Below are positions 1 through 9,724 of a stretch of 64,000 nucleotides of DNA, in pieces. This stretch comes from Sphingobacterium spiritivorum ATCC 33861 (lineage in GTDB: Bacteria > Bacteroidota > Bacteroidia > Sphingobacteriales > Sphingobacteriaceae). The notes beneath the pieces were generated by a model. It had not been told where the DNA came from. It did not search any database and saw nothing but the letters and a program-made list of their open reading frames with translations. The stretch lies in assembly GCF_000143765.1 (NCBI RefSeq), contig NZ_GL379770.1, positions 894,903-958,902 of the forward strand. Reading direction: 5' to 3'. The translations under genes were made by a program, and so were the position numbers. Positions within the stretch are counted from its first letter, which is position 1, and each line of letters begins with the position of its first letter.

Positions 1-2052
1 GTCGATGCATTTGATAACCCGATTGCAGGAGCTACAGTAGACTTCGGCTATACCGATCTGACAGATGGTCTGGCGAAGACTGCCAATATAGTGACAGGTG
101 CTAACGGTAAATCCGTTCTGGAACTGACCAGTACGAAGATCGGAGCTGTGACAGTCAGTGCAGTAGTAGCCGGTACAGCAATCAGCGGAAGTCCGCAGAC
201 GGTTACCTTCGTAGCCGGACCTGTAGATTATGGTAAATCTAAACTGGTTATTACTAAAGACGGCGCTACAGCGAATGGCGTAGATAAGAATATCCTGGAA
301 GCTACTATTGTCGATGCATTTGATAATCCGATTGCAGGAGCTACAGTAGACTTCGGATACAATGATCTGGTAGATGGTTTGGCGAAGACTGCCAATATAG
401 TGACAGGTGCTAACGGTAAATCCGTTCTGGAACTGACCAGTACGAAGATCGGTGCTGTTACTGTCAGTGCAGGTGTAGCCGGCACGGCGATCAGCGGAAG
501 TCCGCAGACGGTTACCTTCGTAGCCGGACCTGTAGACTATGACAAATCTAATCTGGCGGTGACCAAAGACGGTGCCATCGCAAATGGTACGGATTACAAT
601 GAATTCACTGCAACAATTGTAGATGCATTCGTCAATCCTATCGCAAATACAAGCGTAGTATTCAGCATCACTAACCCTGATGGTACTACAGCAACACAAA
701 CGATTACTACAGATGCAAATGGCAAGTCAGTCGTTCAGTTGACATCTACCAAAGCAGGAACCGTAACGGTGGATGCTCAGGTGGTTAACCGTTCTATCGC
801 AAACAGCCCTGCCAGAGCGACATTCGTAGCCGGTCCGGTAGACTATGGTAAATCGAAACTCGCTATTATTAAAGACGGTGCTACAGCCAACGGAGTAGAC
901 AAGAATATTCTGGAAGCTACTATTGTAGACGCGTTTGATAATCCGATTGCAGGAGCTACAGTAGACTTCGGATACAACGATCTGGTAGACGGTTTAGCGA
1001 AGACAGCCAATATAGTGACAGGTGCTAACGGTAAATCTGCACTGGAACTGACCAGTACGAAAATAGGAACAGTGACTGTCAGTGCAGGTGTAGCCGGTAC
1101 GGCAATCAGTGGCAGTCCGCAGACGGTTACGTTCGTAGCTGGTCCGGTAGACTATGACAAATCTAATTTGGCTGTAACCAAAGATGGTGCCATCGCAAAT
1201 GGTACGGATTACAACGAATTCACCGCAACAATCGTGGATGCATTCGTCAATCCTATCGCAAATACAACTGTAGTATTCAGTATTACTAACCCGGATGGAA
1301 CTACAGCAACACAAACCATTACTACAGATGCAAATGGTAAGTCAGTCGTTCAGGTGACATCTACTAAAACAGGAACTGTAACGGTGGATGCTCAGGTAGC
1401 TAACCGTTCTATAGCGAACAGCCCTGCCAGAGCGATATTTGTAGCCGGTCCGGTAGACTATGACAAATCTAATCTGGCGGTAACCAAAGATGGGGCTATT
1501 GCAAATGGTACGGATTACAACGAATTCACTGCAACAATCGTGGATGCATTCGTCAATCCTATAGCAAATACAACTGTAGTATTCAGCATCATTAACCCTG
1601 ATGGAACTACAGCAACACAGACGATTACAACCGATGCAAACGGCAAATCCGTAGCCAGAGTGACATCTACTAAAACTGGAACTGTAACTGTGGATGCACA
1701 GGTGGCTAACCGCTCTGTCGCAAATAGTCCGGCAACAGCTCTATTTGTGGCTGGGCCGGTAGATTACAGCAAATCTAATCTGGCTGTGACGAAAGACAAT
1801 GCTATCGCAAATGGAACGGATTATAACGAATTCACCGCGACAATAGTCGATGCATTCAGCAATCCGATAACAAACACTGCAGTAGCATTCGGTATCACTA
1901 ATCCGGATGGAACTACAGGAACACAGACCATTAATACAGATGCAAACGGTAAATCCGTAGCTAGAGTAACATCTACAAAAGCAGGAACCGTAACTGTAGA
2001 TGCACAGGTGGCTAACCGCTCTATAGCGAACAGCCCTGCAAAAGCAACATTC
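1..2052 (+). repeat. tandem 306/309-bp coding repeats, two subtypes
   Basis: Full units begin at 211, 520, 826, 1135, 1441 and 1747, each opening with codons for VAGPVDY; the window begins inside an earlier unit. Two subtypes occur. The 103-codon form carries DKNILEAT and TVDFGYNDL (the partial first unit, and the units at 211 and 826). The 102-codon form carries TDYNEFTAT and TNPDGTT (520, 1135, 1441, 1747). Copies of one subtype are nearly identical at DNA level over long stretches, so unit number may vary by recombination. They are in-frame protein repeats. Confidence 0.9.
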
Positions 2053-3801
2053 GTTATTGCTAATCATATCAGTGTAACTAAAGTTGCAGATCAGGCAAGA
2101 GTGAAAGCCGGTACAAGCACCAGCTTTACAATCACCCTGACAAACGATGGTCCTGAGACTTTAGCCGCTGGCAAAGTGATCAGTCTGACAGAACGTCCGG
2201 GCGCAGGAGTAACCATTACAGGTTATACAGTGGCCAGTGGTAATGCAACGGTCACCGGAACAGGTAATACCGCTAAAGTAACCGCGACCGGAGCGATAGC
2301 AGTAGGAGGAACAATTGTCGTAAAAGTAACCGCAAATATTGCAGCAGATGCACCGGCTACTGTTACAAATGGTATCACCGTCTGGGGACCAGATAAAAAT
2401 CCAGGTACAGACCCTGAGGATGATAAAGATGATACGGATCCGATTCCTGTAGATCGTGAATACAAATTGAGTATTACTAAAGTTGCGGATCAGGCAAGAG
2501 TGAAAGCAGGTACAAATACAAGCTTTACACTTACCATTACAAACAATGGTCCGGCAATTATCAGCACAGGAAAAGTGATCAGTCTGACTGAGCGTCCGGG
2601 AGCAGGAGTAACCATCACCGGTTACAGTGTAGCCAGTGGTGCCGCAACAGTAGCGGGTACTGCTAATACAGCAAAACTGACAACAACTGCTAATATTGCG
2701 GTGGGTGCTACAATAGTAGTTAAGGTAGCCGCAAGTGTAGCTGCAGATGCTCCGGCCACTATCACCAACGGAATCACCGTCTGGGGTCCTGATAAAGATC
2801 CTGGAACGGATCCGGAAGATGATAAGGATGATACAGATCCGATTCCTGTAGATCGTGAAACTAAACTCTCAATCACGAAGGTAGCCGATGAAGCAAGAGT
2901 GAAAGCAGGAGAAGCGACGAGCTTTACACTGACGATCACTAACGATGGTCCTTCAGTAATGGAGACAGGAAAAGTGATCAGTCTGAGAGAGCGTCCGGGA
3001 GCAGGAGTGACAGTGACAGGTTACAGCATTATCAGCGGAACAGCAACTGTCAGCGGAACAGCCAACAGTGCAGCCGTAACAACGACAGCAGCAATACCGG
3101 TAGGAGGGAAGATCCTGGTTAAAGTTGCAGCAACAGTTTCTGATGACGCAGCCGCAACAATCACAAATGGTATTACCGTATGGGCTCCGGGTAAAAATCC
3201 GGATACCGATCCGGAAGATGATAAGGACGATACGGATCCGATCCCTGTAGACTTCCAGACCATCCTGGCGGTAGACGATGAAGCTGAAACAAAAGCTGCC
3301 AATGAAGTGAAAATAGAAGTACTGGCTAACGATCAGGTGACCAAGTGGGCAATTGATCCGGCAACTGTCGAAATCGTAACAACAGCAGCAGAAGGAACTA
3401 CATCAGTGAATATAGACGGAACAGTCACTTATCTGCCAAACAAAGTATTCGTAGGCGTGGATCAGTTTAGTTACCGTGTGAAAGACGTGAAAGGAAGATG
3501 GAGTAATGCGGCAGTGGTCAAAATCAATGTATTGTCAAATCCATTGATCGTACCAAATGTCATTACGCCGAATGGAGATAATATCAATGATAAGTTTGTT
3601 CTGAAAGGTATTGAAACCTACGATCGTGTAAGCCTGACCATCATCAACAGATGGGGTAATGAGGTCTATCGTAATGCAAACTATGACAACACTTGGGAAG
3701 GTCTTAATCTGAATGCAGGAACATATTTCTACATTATTGAGACCACTAAGAATGGTGTTAAAGAAGTAGTCAAAGGTGACGTATTAATTAAGAGAAACTA
3801 G
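1..3801 (+). CDS. giant repeat adhesin with T9SS type B C-terminal domain (5' end outside window)
   Basis: The reading frame is open from base 1, so the start codon and signal peptide lie upstream; a GTG at 91 is only an internal codon. From N to C the visible part has a partial and then six full Ig-like repeats of 102-103 residues (1-2052), three DUF11-type repeats joined by acidic Asp-rich linkers (2053-3256), one cadherin-like Ig module with the motif GVDQFSYRV (about 3260-3535), and a C-terminal gliding-motility-associated domain (about 3541-3801) with PNVITPNGD and NRWGNEVY. That last domain is the type B sorting signal for the type IX secretion system. The protein is therefore expected to cross the outer membrane and be displayed or released as a SprB-like adhesin. 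A PorP/SprF-family gene follows after 47 bases and a PorE-like gene after that, the usual partners. Ligand is unknown. Total length cannot be judged. Confidence 0.9.
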   Translation, partial: VDAFDNPIAGATVDFGYTDLTDGLAKTANIVTGANGKSVLELTSTKIGAVTVSAVVAGTAISGSPQTVTFVAGPVDYGKSKLVITKDGATANGVDKNILEATIVDAFDNPIAGATVDFGYNDLVDGLAKTANIVTGANGKSVLELTSTKIGAVTVSAGVAGTAISGSPQTVTFVAGPVDYDKSNLAVTKDGAIANGTDYNEFTATIVDAFVNPIANTSVVFSITNPDGTTATQTITTDANGKSVVQLTSTKAGTVTVDAQVVNRSIANSPARATFVAGPVDYGKSKLAIIKDGATANGVDKNILEATIVDAFDNPIAGATVDFGYNDLVDGLAKTANIVTGANGKSALELTSTKIGTVTVSAGVAGTAISGSPQTVTFVAGPVDYDKSNLAVTKDGAIANGTDYNEFTATIVDAFVNPIANTTVVFSITNPDGTTATQTITTDANGKSVVQVTSTKTGTVTVDAQVANRSIANSPARAIFVAGPVDYDKSNLAVTKDGAIANGTDYNEFTATIVDAFVNPIANTTVVFSIINPDGTTATQTITTDANGKSVARVTSTKTGTVTVDAQVANRSVANSPATALFVAGPVDYSKSNLAVTKDNAIANGTDYNEFTATIVDAFSNPITNTAVAFGITNPDGTTGTQTINTDANGKSVARVTSTKAGTVTVDAQVANRSIANSPAKATFVIANHISVTKVADQARVKAGTSTSFTITLTNDGPETLAAGKVISLTERPGAGVTITGYTVASGNATVTGTGNTAKVTATGAIAVGGTIVVKVTANIAADAPATVTNGITVWGPDKNPGTDPEDDKDDTDPIPVDREYKLSITKVADQARVKAGTNTSFTLTITNNGPAIISTGKVISLTERPGAGVTITGYSVASGAATVAGTANTAKLTTTANIAVGATIVVKVAASVAADAPATITNGITVWGPDKDPGTDPEDDKDDTDPIPVDRETKLSITKVADEARVKAGEATSFTLTITNDGPSVMETGKVISLRERPGAGVTVTGYSIISGTATVSGTANSAAVTTTAAIPVGGKILVKVAATVSDDAAATITNGITVWAPGKNPDTDPEDDKDDTDPIPVDFQTILAVDDEAETKAANEVKIEVLANDQVTKWAIDPATVEIVTTAAEGTTSVNIDGTVTYLPNKVFVGVDQFSYRVKDVKGRWSNAAVVKINVLSNPLIVPNVITPNGDNINDKFVLKGIETYDRVSLTIINRWGNEVYRNANYDNTWEGLNLNAGTYFYIIETTKNGVKEVVKGDVLIKRN
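2053..3256 (+). repeat. three tandem DUF11-type coding repeats with acidic linkers
   Basis: Three copies of about 133 codons begin near 2053, 2458 and 2857. Each starts with a SITKVADQAR-like strand, contains RPGAGVT, and ends in the acidic linker DPEDDKDDTDPIPVD. The Asp-rich linkers resemble calcium-binding or rigid spacer segments common in Bacteroidota surface proteins; that role is inferred. Confidence 0.85.
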
Positions 3802-3848
3802 AATCAGTAATAGACTAAATTGTATTATTTACTAAAAATAATAACAAC

Positions 3849-4862
3849 ATGAAATACGGAAAATATGCAGTGATAATAGTAGCAGGATTGCTGGGACTGA
3901 CCAAGGTCAGTGCCCAGCAGAGTATCCAGTTTACGCAGTACATGTTCAATTCGATGAGTGTCAATCCTGCCTATGCGGGGTATAAGGAAGAATGGTTTGC
4001 GCAGGTCGGTCTTCGTAGTCAGTGGACCGGCTGGAGCGGAGCACCCAAGACGGGTACAGTGTCTATAGATGGTGTATTGGATCCTTATTCAAAACGCCAT
4101 GGAGTAGGGCTCAATGTTACTGCTGATAAACTGGGAGCACAAGCCGCTACATCCGCGTATGCCAATTATGCGTTTCGCCTGCAACTGGATGATGAAGATA
4201 CACAACGCCTGAGTCTGGGAGTTGCGGGAGGAGTAACACAATACAGCCTTGACGGAAATAAACTGGATGCAAACGATCCTAATGATCCCATTATACCAGA
4301 CGGTAAAATATCAGACTGGGTACCGGATATCCGTTTAGGTGTTTACTACTATAATCCGAAGTGGTACGCAGGTCTGTCTGTACAGGATCTCTTTAACGGG
4401 ACGAATTCGGGGACAGATTATAGATTTAATCAGAATACTTCTGAAAGTCTGTACCGTACTATCAGCGGATATTTTATTGCGGGAGCATTATTGGAATTGA
4501 GCAGAGGAGTGCATTTAAGGCCAAGTATGTTAATCAAAGAAGACTTTAAAGGACCGACTTCTCTTGATGTGAATGCCATGTTTGTATTCAATGGTAAATT
4601 TTGGATAGGAGCAGGATACCGCACACGTGCACGTTTGTTTAACAGACAGTATCAGGACAGATCTGTTGATAAGCTGAGTTCTATGAATGCTATTACAGGT
4701 ATAGCACAGTTTTATGCCACAGACAGACTTCGTATCGGATATTCTTATGATGCGATGATCAACAAATTGAGTGGTGTTCAAAACGGATCACATGAGATCA
4801 CGCTCGGTATTACATTCGGACGTCGCGGTGCAACACAATATTTGAATCCTAGGTTCTTCTAA
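3849..4862 (+). CDS. PorP/SprF family type IX secretion outer-membrane protein
   Basis: 337 residues, the usual size of the family. A signal peptide (MKYGKYAVIIVAGLLG, cleaved after SAQ) is followed by the hallmark QYMFNSMSVNPAYAGYKE and a beta-barrel pattern ending in an aromatic residue (NPRFF). Family members such as SprF of Flavobacterium are needed for secretion or surface attachment of the SprB type adhesin encoded next to them. Here the gene lies 47 bases after a type B adhesin and 13 bases before a PorE-like gene, so a dedicated role in handling that adhesin is likely. It is strikingly similar to the second copy at 20553-21566; even the first 28 bases of the coding sequences match, which points to duplication of the module. 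Confidence 0.9.
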   Translation: MKYGKYAVIIVAGLLGLTKVSAQQSIQFTQYMFNSMSVNPAYAGYKEEWFAQVGLRSQWTGWSGAPKTGTVSIDGVLDPYSKRHGVGLNVTADKLGAQAATSAYANYAFRLQLDDEDTQRLSLGVAGGVTQYSLDGNKLDANDPNDPIIPDGKISDWVPDIRLGVYYYNPKWYAGLSVQDLFNGTNSGTDYRFNQNTSESLYRTISGYFIAGALLELSRGVHLRPSMLIKEDFKGPTSLDVNAMFVFNGKFWIGAGYRTRARLFNRQYQDRSVDKLSSMNAITGIAQFYATDRLRIGYSYDAMINKLSGVQNGSHEITLGITFGRRGATQYLNPRFF

Positions 4863-4875
4863 GCTAAATGATATT

Positions 4876-6828
4876 ATGATGAAAGCGTTTGGAAAATTAA
4901 TAGTTACAGCAGCATTAGGCGCTCTAATGATAAACAGTGAGCAGGTGCAGGCGCAGGAGCAACCGTCTCTGAGGGACAGAGCCTATCAGTTCTATCTTGC
5001 GGGAGATTATGCAAAGGCCGCTCAGATCTATAACCGCATTGAAGAGAAAAAGGGATTGTCTGCCAGGGAAATTTACGCTGTTGCAGACTCCTACTATCAG
5101 ATCAACGAATATACATTGGCAGAGCAGTGGCTCAAACGTGTCACAGATCAGGATAGCAAAAATGCAGATGCATTCTGGAAGTATGCCCAGATCCTGAAGA
5201 TCAATGGACAGTATGCAGAATCAAAGAAGCAATTTGTAGATTATAAACAGCGGTTTCCGGAAGGAAAAAATATTCAGATAGAAATCGACGGTTGTGATTC
5301 AGCTTTACTTTGGACTGGCAGGCCGACTACCCATGTTCTTAAAAATGAAAAGGAAGTAAATACAAGTTTCTCCGAGTTCGGGGTTTTACCATTGAGTAAT
5401 GGGGTACTGTATTCCGGAGAACCATCTGTAGCCTCAGTGGATAAAAGCGATATGACAGGTAATGCTTATCTGAGAATCTTTTCTGCAGGAAGAGATGAAG
5501 ACGGAATCACATTAAAGTATCCTGTATTGTCGGACGGTGTTTACAACGATGCTAAGTATTATGTCGGACCGGTGACAACCAATCAGGATCAGGATGTATT
5601 GTTTGTGACCCGAACATATGCAGGAAGTAGTGCCGAGAAGGTAAAGAGAGATGGTATGCGTTTCAAAAAACACAATCTTGAACTCATTCTGTATAAAAAG
5701 AACGGAGAATCCTGGATACCGGAGGCTTTTCCATACAATAATGTGGAGAAATACTCTGTGGGACACGCCAGTCTGAGTACAGATGGAAAAGTATTATACT
5801 TTGCATCAGATATGCCCGGAGGAAAAGGTGGCGTAGATATCTGGTACAGTCAGGTAAATGCAGATGGCACATGGGGTACACCCGCCAATGCCGGAAACGA
5901 AATCAATTCTCCCGGAGATGAGATGTTTCCATCTACATTCGGAGATACACTATACTTCTCCAGTAATGGTTATGCCGGTATGGGAGGATTGGATGTATTC
6001 AAAGCGGTAGGTAGCAAAAACAGTTTCAGAGGAAGAGAAAACCTGAAATCTCCCGTTAATTCTTCAACAGATGATTTTGCATATGTCGTATCAGCAGATG
6101 ATGAAGAGCGTCAGTACGGTTATTTTTCCTCCAACCGGACAGGTGGAGCGGGCGGAGATGATATCTATTCATTTGTGTACACCAAACCAAAAATAACAAT
6201 ACGTCTTCAGGGAAAAGTCTTTGATAAAGAAAGTACTGATTCGCTGGGGCAGACACAGGTCCGTATATTTGATGATAAAGGTAAACTGTTGTCCACTTTC
6301 TTTGCTAACAGTCCGACTTTCGATACCGAACTTCAGAGTAAGCTGGCTCAGAAAATAGTGGTGTCGAAAGACGGGTTTATGTCCGATTCACTATTCGTGC
6401 CAGCTATCAGAGCGACAAAAGATACCACCCTCTTTGCGAGCTTTAAACTACAACCTGTAAATAAAGAGGGGATTGTCTTTGTACTGGATAATATCTATTA
6501 TGATTTCAACAAATCAGATATCAGACCGGATGCAGCTAAAGTCCTGGATCAACTGGTTAATACAATGACTGAAAATCCTACTCTTCAGATCGAGTTGTCC
6601 AGTCATACGGATAGTCGCGGTTCGGACAATTACAATATGAAACTATCAGACCGAAGAGCAAAATCTGCGGTAGATTATATCATTAGTAAGGGAATTGCTA
6701 AGGAACGTCTTGTCTCCAAAGGTTATGGCGAGACCAGGTTGGTAAATGAATGTGCTAATGGTGTGAAATGTACAGAAGAGCAACATCAGGCGAATAGACG
6801 TACAGAAGTGAAAGTACTTAAATACTAA
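4876..6828 (+). CDS. PorE-like protein: TPR, PD40 propeller, CRD and OmpA domains
   Basis: 650 residues. After a signal peptide (cleavage near VQAQ, residue 27) come TPR-like helices (about 30-140), a PD40/WD40-like beta-propeller (about 150-440, with repeated blades such as LYFASDMPGGKGG and LYFSSNGYAGMGG), a carboxypeptidase-regulatory-like domain (about 447-530), and a C-terminal OmpA peptidoglycan-binding domain (about 537-650) with SSHTDSRG and NMKLSDRRA. This order is that of PorE, the periplasmic T9SS component that links PorP-type proteins to peptidoglycan. The start could be either of two consecutive ATG codons (4876 or 4879). It is third in the adhesin-PorP-PorE operon, and a strong terminator follows. 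Anchoring of the adhesin machinery is inferred from architecture and position. Confidence 0.85.
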   Translation: MMKAFGKLIVTAALGALMINSEQVQAQEQPSLRDRAYQFYLAGDYAKAAQIYNRIEEKKGLSAREIYAVADSYYQINEYTLAEQWLKRVTDQDSKNADAFWKYAQILKINGQYAESKKQFVDYKQRFPEGKNIQIEIDGCDSALLWTGRPTTHVLKNEKEVNTSFSEFGVLPLSNGVLYSGEPSVASVDKSDMTGNAYLRIFSAGRDEDGITLKYPVLSDGVYNDAKYYVGPVTTNQDQDVLFVTRTYAGSSAEKVKRDGMRFKKHNLELILYKKNGESWIPEAFPYNNVEKYSVGHASLSTDGKVLYFASDMPGGKGGVDIWYSQVNADGTWGTPANAGNEINSPGDEMFPSTFGDTLYFSSNGYAGMGGLDVFKAVGSKNSFRGRENLKSPVNSSTDDFAYVVSADDEERQYGYFSSNRTGGAGGDDIYSFVYTKPKITIRLQGKVFDKESTDSLGQTQVRIFDDKGKLLSTFFANSPTFDTELQSKLAQKIVVSKDGFMSDSLFVPAIRATKDTTLFASFKLQPVNKEGIVFVLDNIYYDFNKSDIRPDAAKVLDQLVNTMTENPTLQIELSSHTDSRGSDNYNMKLSDRRAKSAVDYIISKGIAKERLVSKGYGETRLVNECANGVKCTEEQHQANRRTEVKVLKY

Positions 6829-6846
6829 GAAAAACAAACAAAAAAA

Positions 6847-6879
6847 GGGCAGTTCTCCTCGGAGAGCTGCCCTTTTTTT
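6847..6879 (+). terminator. intrinsic terminator of adhesin module 1
   Basis: An 11-bp stem GGGCAGTTCTC / GAGAGCTGCCC (one G.T pair) with loop CTCG is followed by seven T residues. It lies 18 bases after the PorE-like stop codon. Confidence 0.9.
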
Positions 6880-6971
6880 ATGGGTATGGCAGATCGGGTA
6901 CTCCGATCCGGATCATAATGAAAAAACAAAAAAAATGTAATAAATTTAACATAGATCAAGAGTTGCTAATT

Positions 6972-6979
6972 TAAATTTG
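6972..6979 (+). promoter_or_regulatory. TAnnTTTG -7 box upstream of the KefF-like gene
   Basis: TAAATTTG matches the Bacteroidota -7 consensus exactly and lies 33 bases before the ATG at 7013. No convincing -33 TTTG is seen at the expected spacing, so confidence is moderate. Confidence 0.5.
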
Positions 6980-7012
6980 ATCAATTTTACACCGGCTTTT
7001 AATTGAATCAAC

Positions 7013-7606
7013 ATGCTGAAGATACTCGTGCTGTTTGCACATCCTACATTAGAACAATCTGTCGTGAATAAAAAATTAATCAGACGCATGCGTTCATTGC
7101 CGGATATTTCGGTAAGAGATCTGTATGAATTATATCCTGATTTTGATATTCCGGTACGGGTAGAACAGGCTGCTTTGGAAAGACACGATATCGTGATATG
7201 GATGCATCCTATTTATTGGTATTCGGCTCCGCCTATTATCAAACAATGGATCGATCTGGTCTTACTGCATGACTGGGCTTACGGAGCCAGGGGAACTGCA
7301 CTCAAAGACAAATGGATCTTCAATGCCGTCACTACCGGAGCCACTTTGGAGGCCTATCAGGAGGGAGGACACCATGGTTATCCGCTTAAAGATTTTTTGT
7401 TGCCGTATAAACAGACTGCTGCTCTTTGTCATATGCATTATTTGCCCCCATACGTGATAGACGGGACATTTAGTAAACAACCTAAAGAGATTGAGCAGGA
7501 TATTGAACAATTTATATCTCACTTACAACTACTGCAGTCAGGAAAATTTGAGGCCGCTGCCTTACAGCAATTTTCGTATTTAAATCAACTTAAAGATCAA
7601 GCATAA
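7013..7606 (+). CDS. KefF-like NAD(P)H-dependent oxidoreductase (flavodoxin-like fold)
   Basis: 197 residues with the flavodoxin-2/NQO fold: ILVLFAHPTLEQS near the N-terminus (FMN-phosphate loop), HPIYWYSAPPIIKQWIDLV at about 65-85, and TTGATLEAYQEGGHHGY at about 116. These match the KefF/MdaB/NQO1-type quinone reductases. In enterobacteria KefF is the soluble partner that activates the KefC potassium efflux antiporter during electrophile stress. Here the stop codon shares a base with the next start (TAATG), and the next gene encodes a KefC-like antiporter, so translational coupling and the same partnership are likely. Whether this lineage uses glutathione as the gate ligand is not shown by the sequence. 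Confidence 0.85.
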   Translation: MLKILVLFAHPTLEQSVVNKKLIRRMRSLPDISVRDLYELYPDFDIPVRVEQAALERHDIVIWMHPIYWYSAPPIIKQWIDLVLLHDWAYGARGTALKDKWIFNAVTTGATLEAYQEGGHHGYPLKDFLLPYKQTAALCHMHYLPPYVIDGTFSKQPKEIEQDIEQFISHLQLLQSGKFEAAALQQFSYLNQLKDQA

Positions 7607-9489
7607 TGGATTCATCATTTTTATTTCAGATCATTGCCTATCTGGGTTCGGCTGTGATTTTCGTGCCTATTGCCAAAAAACTCGGTCTTGGGTCTGTGCT
7701 TGGTTACCTTATTGCCGGGGTTATTATTGGTCCTTCTGTCTTGCAATGGGTAGGTAGCGGTACACAAGACGTTATGCATGTCGCCGAATTTGGGGTCGTC
7801 ATGATGCTTTTTCTTATTGGTTTGGAGTTAGATCCGGGCACCTTATGGAAATTGAGAGGCCCCATATTAGGCATGGGAGGACTGCAGGTTATTCTTTCAG
7901 CGCTGTTGATTGCCACCATTTGTTCGTTAATGGGATTCTCATGGAAAGAAGGGCTTGTTCTCGGACTTACGCTGGCTTTATCTTCTACCGCAATAGTGAT
8001 GCAGTCACTCGGTGAAAAGGGCTGGCTGGATACAGTGGCCGGTAAAAGTTCTTTTGCTGTATTATTGTTTCAGGATATTGCTGTCATCCCTATATTAGCC
8101 CTGTTGCCTTTGCTCGCAGATAATGCGTCTGCTGTAACTACAGAAGGAGATACCTGGCTGACAGATATCAGTGGTCCCGCCAAAGCCGTATCTCTTCTGG
8201 CTGCTGTTGCTATTGTGGTGCTTATCGGTAAATATATAGTAGGCCCGATCCTTCGCGTCATCACACGCACAGGTATGCGCGAGCTGTTTCTTGTCGGGGC
8301 TTTACTTCTTATCGTGCTTATAGCTTTTATAATGCAAAAGGTAGGACTGAGTCCTGCCTTAGGCGCCTTTTTAGCTGGCGTTGTCCTCGCAAACAGCGAA
8401 TTTAAGCACGAACTTGAAAGCGACCTCGAGCCTTTCAAAGGCCTTTTGCTTGGTGTGTTTTTTATAGCTGTAGGTGCATCCATCAATATTTTCTTCGTAT
8501 GGCAGGAAGCCAGTACCATATCCATATGGGTAGGACTTTTTATGCTTGTCAAGATTATAGTGTTGTATGTGCTGGCAGTCGTATTTAAATTGAAAATAGA
8601 TCAACGGATCATTCTTGCCGTCTCTCTCGCACAAATGGGAGAGTTTGCCTTTGTATTATTTAGCATCATCGGTCAGCTACGGCTACTGAGTACAGACACT
8701 ATCAATATTATGGTCGCAGTAGTGGCCGTCAGTATGGCATTGTCACCTATTCTGCTACTCGTAGCAGACAAACTGATCCTTCCCCGGTTGAATAGTCTGG
8801 CAAATCCTCCGGAATCTGAAGAAAAAGAATTTGATGAAGTAAACGAAAATAAAAAAGTGATCATCGCCGGATTTGGGCAGGTCGGTACGATTGTGGCCCG
8901 TTTTTTACATCTCAATAAGGTAGAAACAACGATTCTGGATTATAATGGCGATCGTGTGGAAATGCTGCGTAAATATGGGTTTAAAGTATATTTTGGAGAC
9001 CCAACCCGATATGACCTTCTGAAGTCTGCCGGAGCATCCAAAGCCAGTATTATTGTCAGCGCATTTGACAATGACGAAGATCATATGAAATTAGTCTACA
9101 TGGTCAAAAAACATTTTAGTCATCTCAAAATAGTAGCCATAGCCAATACTCGTAATCTGGCATATGATCTGATAGAAAATGATGTGGATCGTGTATACAG
9201 GGTGGGGACAGATATTGCATTGCGTATGGGAGTGGATGTCATGACCGAACTCGGATACAGACGCTATACCGTATACCGCGCTTCTCAGAAATTCTCAAAA
9301 CTGGAGGAAAAATCTTTATATAAACTTGCCCGTATCAGAGACAAGGGATCCGAATACATACAAATGGTTCAGGAGACAATCCGCGAACTGGAAAATGAAT
9401 TATTAGATGATATGTCTTCAGATGATAACTCCTCTGTAAAAAATGCCTGGAGCGATTCAGAACGTAAAAAAGGAGAAGACGAAAAGTAA
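7606..9489 (+). CDS. KefB/KefC-like monovalent cation:proton antiporter (CPA2) with TrkA-N domain
   Basis: 627 residues, close to E. coli KefC (620). The first 390 residues or so form a CPA2 exchanger of about 12-13 transmembrane helices, including LGYLIAGVIIGPS, LALSSTAIVMQSL and FQDIAVIPILALLP. A cytoplasmic TrkA-N (RCK) Rossmann domain follows, with VIIAGFGQVGTIVARFL and the acidic strand end ILDYNGD. The C-terminal tail (about 580-627) is charged and low in complexity. Expected role: K+ efflux in exchange for H+, gated through the RCK domain and the KefF-like partner encoded just upstream in an overlapping frame. Glutathione gating is not demonstrable here. Confidence 0.9.
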   Translation: MDSSFLFQIIAYLGSAVIFVPIAKKLGLGSVLGYLIAGVIIGPSVLQWVGSGTQDVMHVAEFGVVMMLFLIGLELDPGTLWKLRGPILGMGGLQVILSALLIATICSLMGFSWKEGLVLGLTLALSSTAIVMQSLGEKGWLDTVAGKSSFAVLLFQDIAVIPILALLPLLADNASAVTTEGDTWLTDISGPAKAVSLLAAVAIVVLIGKYIVGPILRVITRTGMRELFLVGALLLIVLIAFIMQKVGLSPALGAFLAGVVLANSEFKHELESDLEPFKGLLLGVFFIAVGASINIFFVWQEASTISIWVGLFMLVKIIVLYVLAVVFKLKIDQRIILAVSLAQMGEFAFVLFSIIGQLRLLSTDTINIMVAVVAVSMALSPILLLVADKLILPRLNSLANPPESEEKEFDEVNENKKVIIAGFGQVGTIVARFLHLNKVETTILDYNGDRVEMLRKYGFKVYFGDPTRYDLLKSAGASKASIIVSAFDNDEDHMKLVYMVKKHFSHLKIVAIANTRNLAYDLIENDVDRVYRVGTDIALRMGVDVMTELGYRRYTVYRASQKFSKLEEKSLYKLARIRDKGSEYIQMVQETIRELENELLDDMSSDDNSSVKNAWSDSERKKGEDEK

Positions 9490-9533
9490 AAAATTAAATC
9501 ATTGGATCCCGAAACATCAGAAATCAACCCTGT

Positions 9534-9557
9534 AAATACATAGGTTGAACTCTTTTT
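9534..9557 (+). terminator. weak terminator-like hairpin after the KefC-like gene
   Basis: TCAACC and GGTTGA (6 bp) flank a 9-base loop and are followed by ACTCTTTTT. The stem is short and the T-run is offset, so this is tentative. Confidence 0.4.
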
Positions 9558-9724
9558 GAGATATAATTTGTTGAGGTATAGATAGTTTTCTTACTGTTTT
9601 TTGTCTTATCGTGAATTAAAAAAAGTGATCAATGTTATTTTTTTATGCGTTAATATATGTACCTTATAAATAAAATAACATTACGGTTTAATGTTTTAAT
9701 TGTAGGTAGTTATTTGAAATTTAT

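Noticed and set aside
1..2052. Regular repeats that might suggest a CRISPR array
   Set aside because: The period is 306/309 bases, in frame, with no unique spacers and no cas genes; they encode protein modules.
228..3302. Long open frames on the minus strand opposite the adhesin
   Set aside because: They mirror the repeated coding units, have low-complexity composition, and recur wherever the repeats recur, so they are shadows of the plus-strand gene.
6892..6908. GATCGG/CCGATC inverted repeat after the first terminator
   Set aside because: Only 6 bp in a short GATC-rich stretch, without a T-run or a suitable promoter position.
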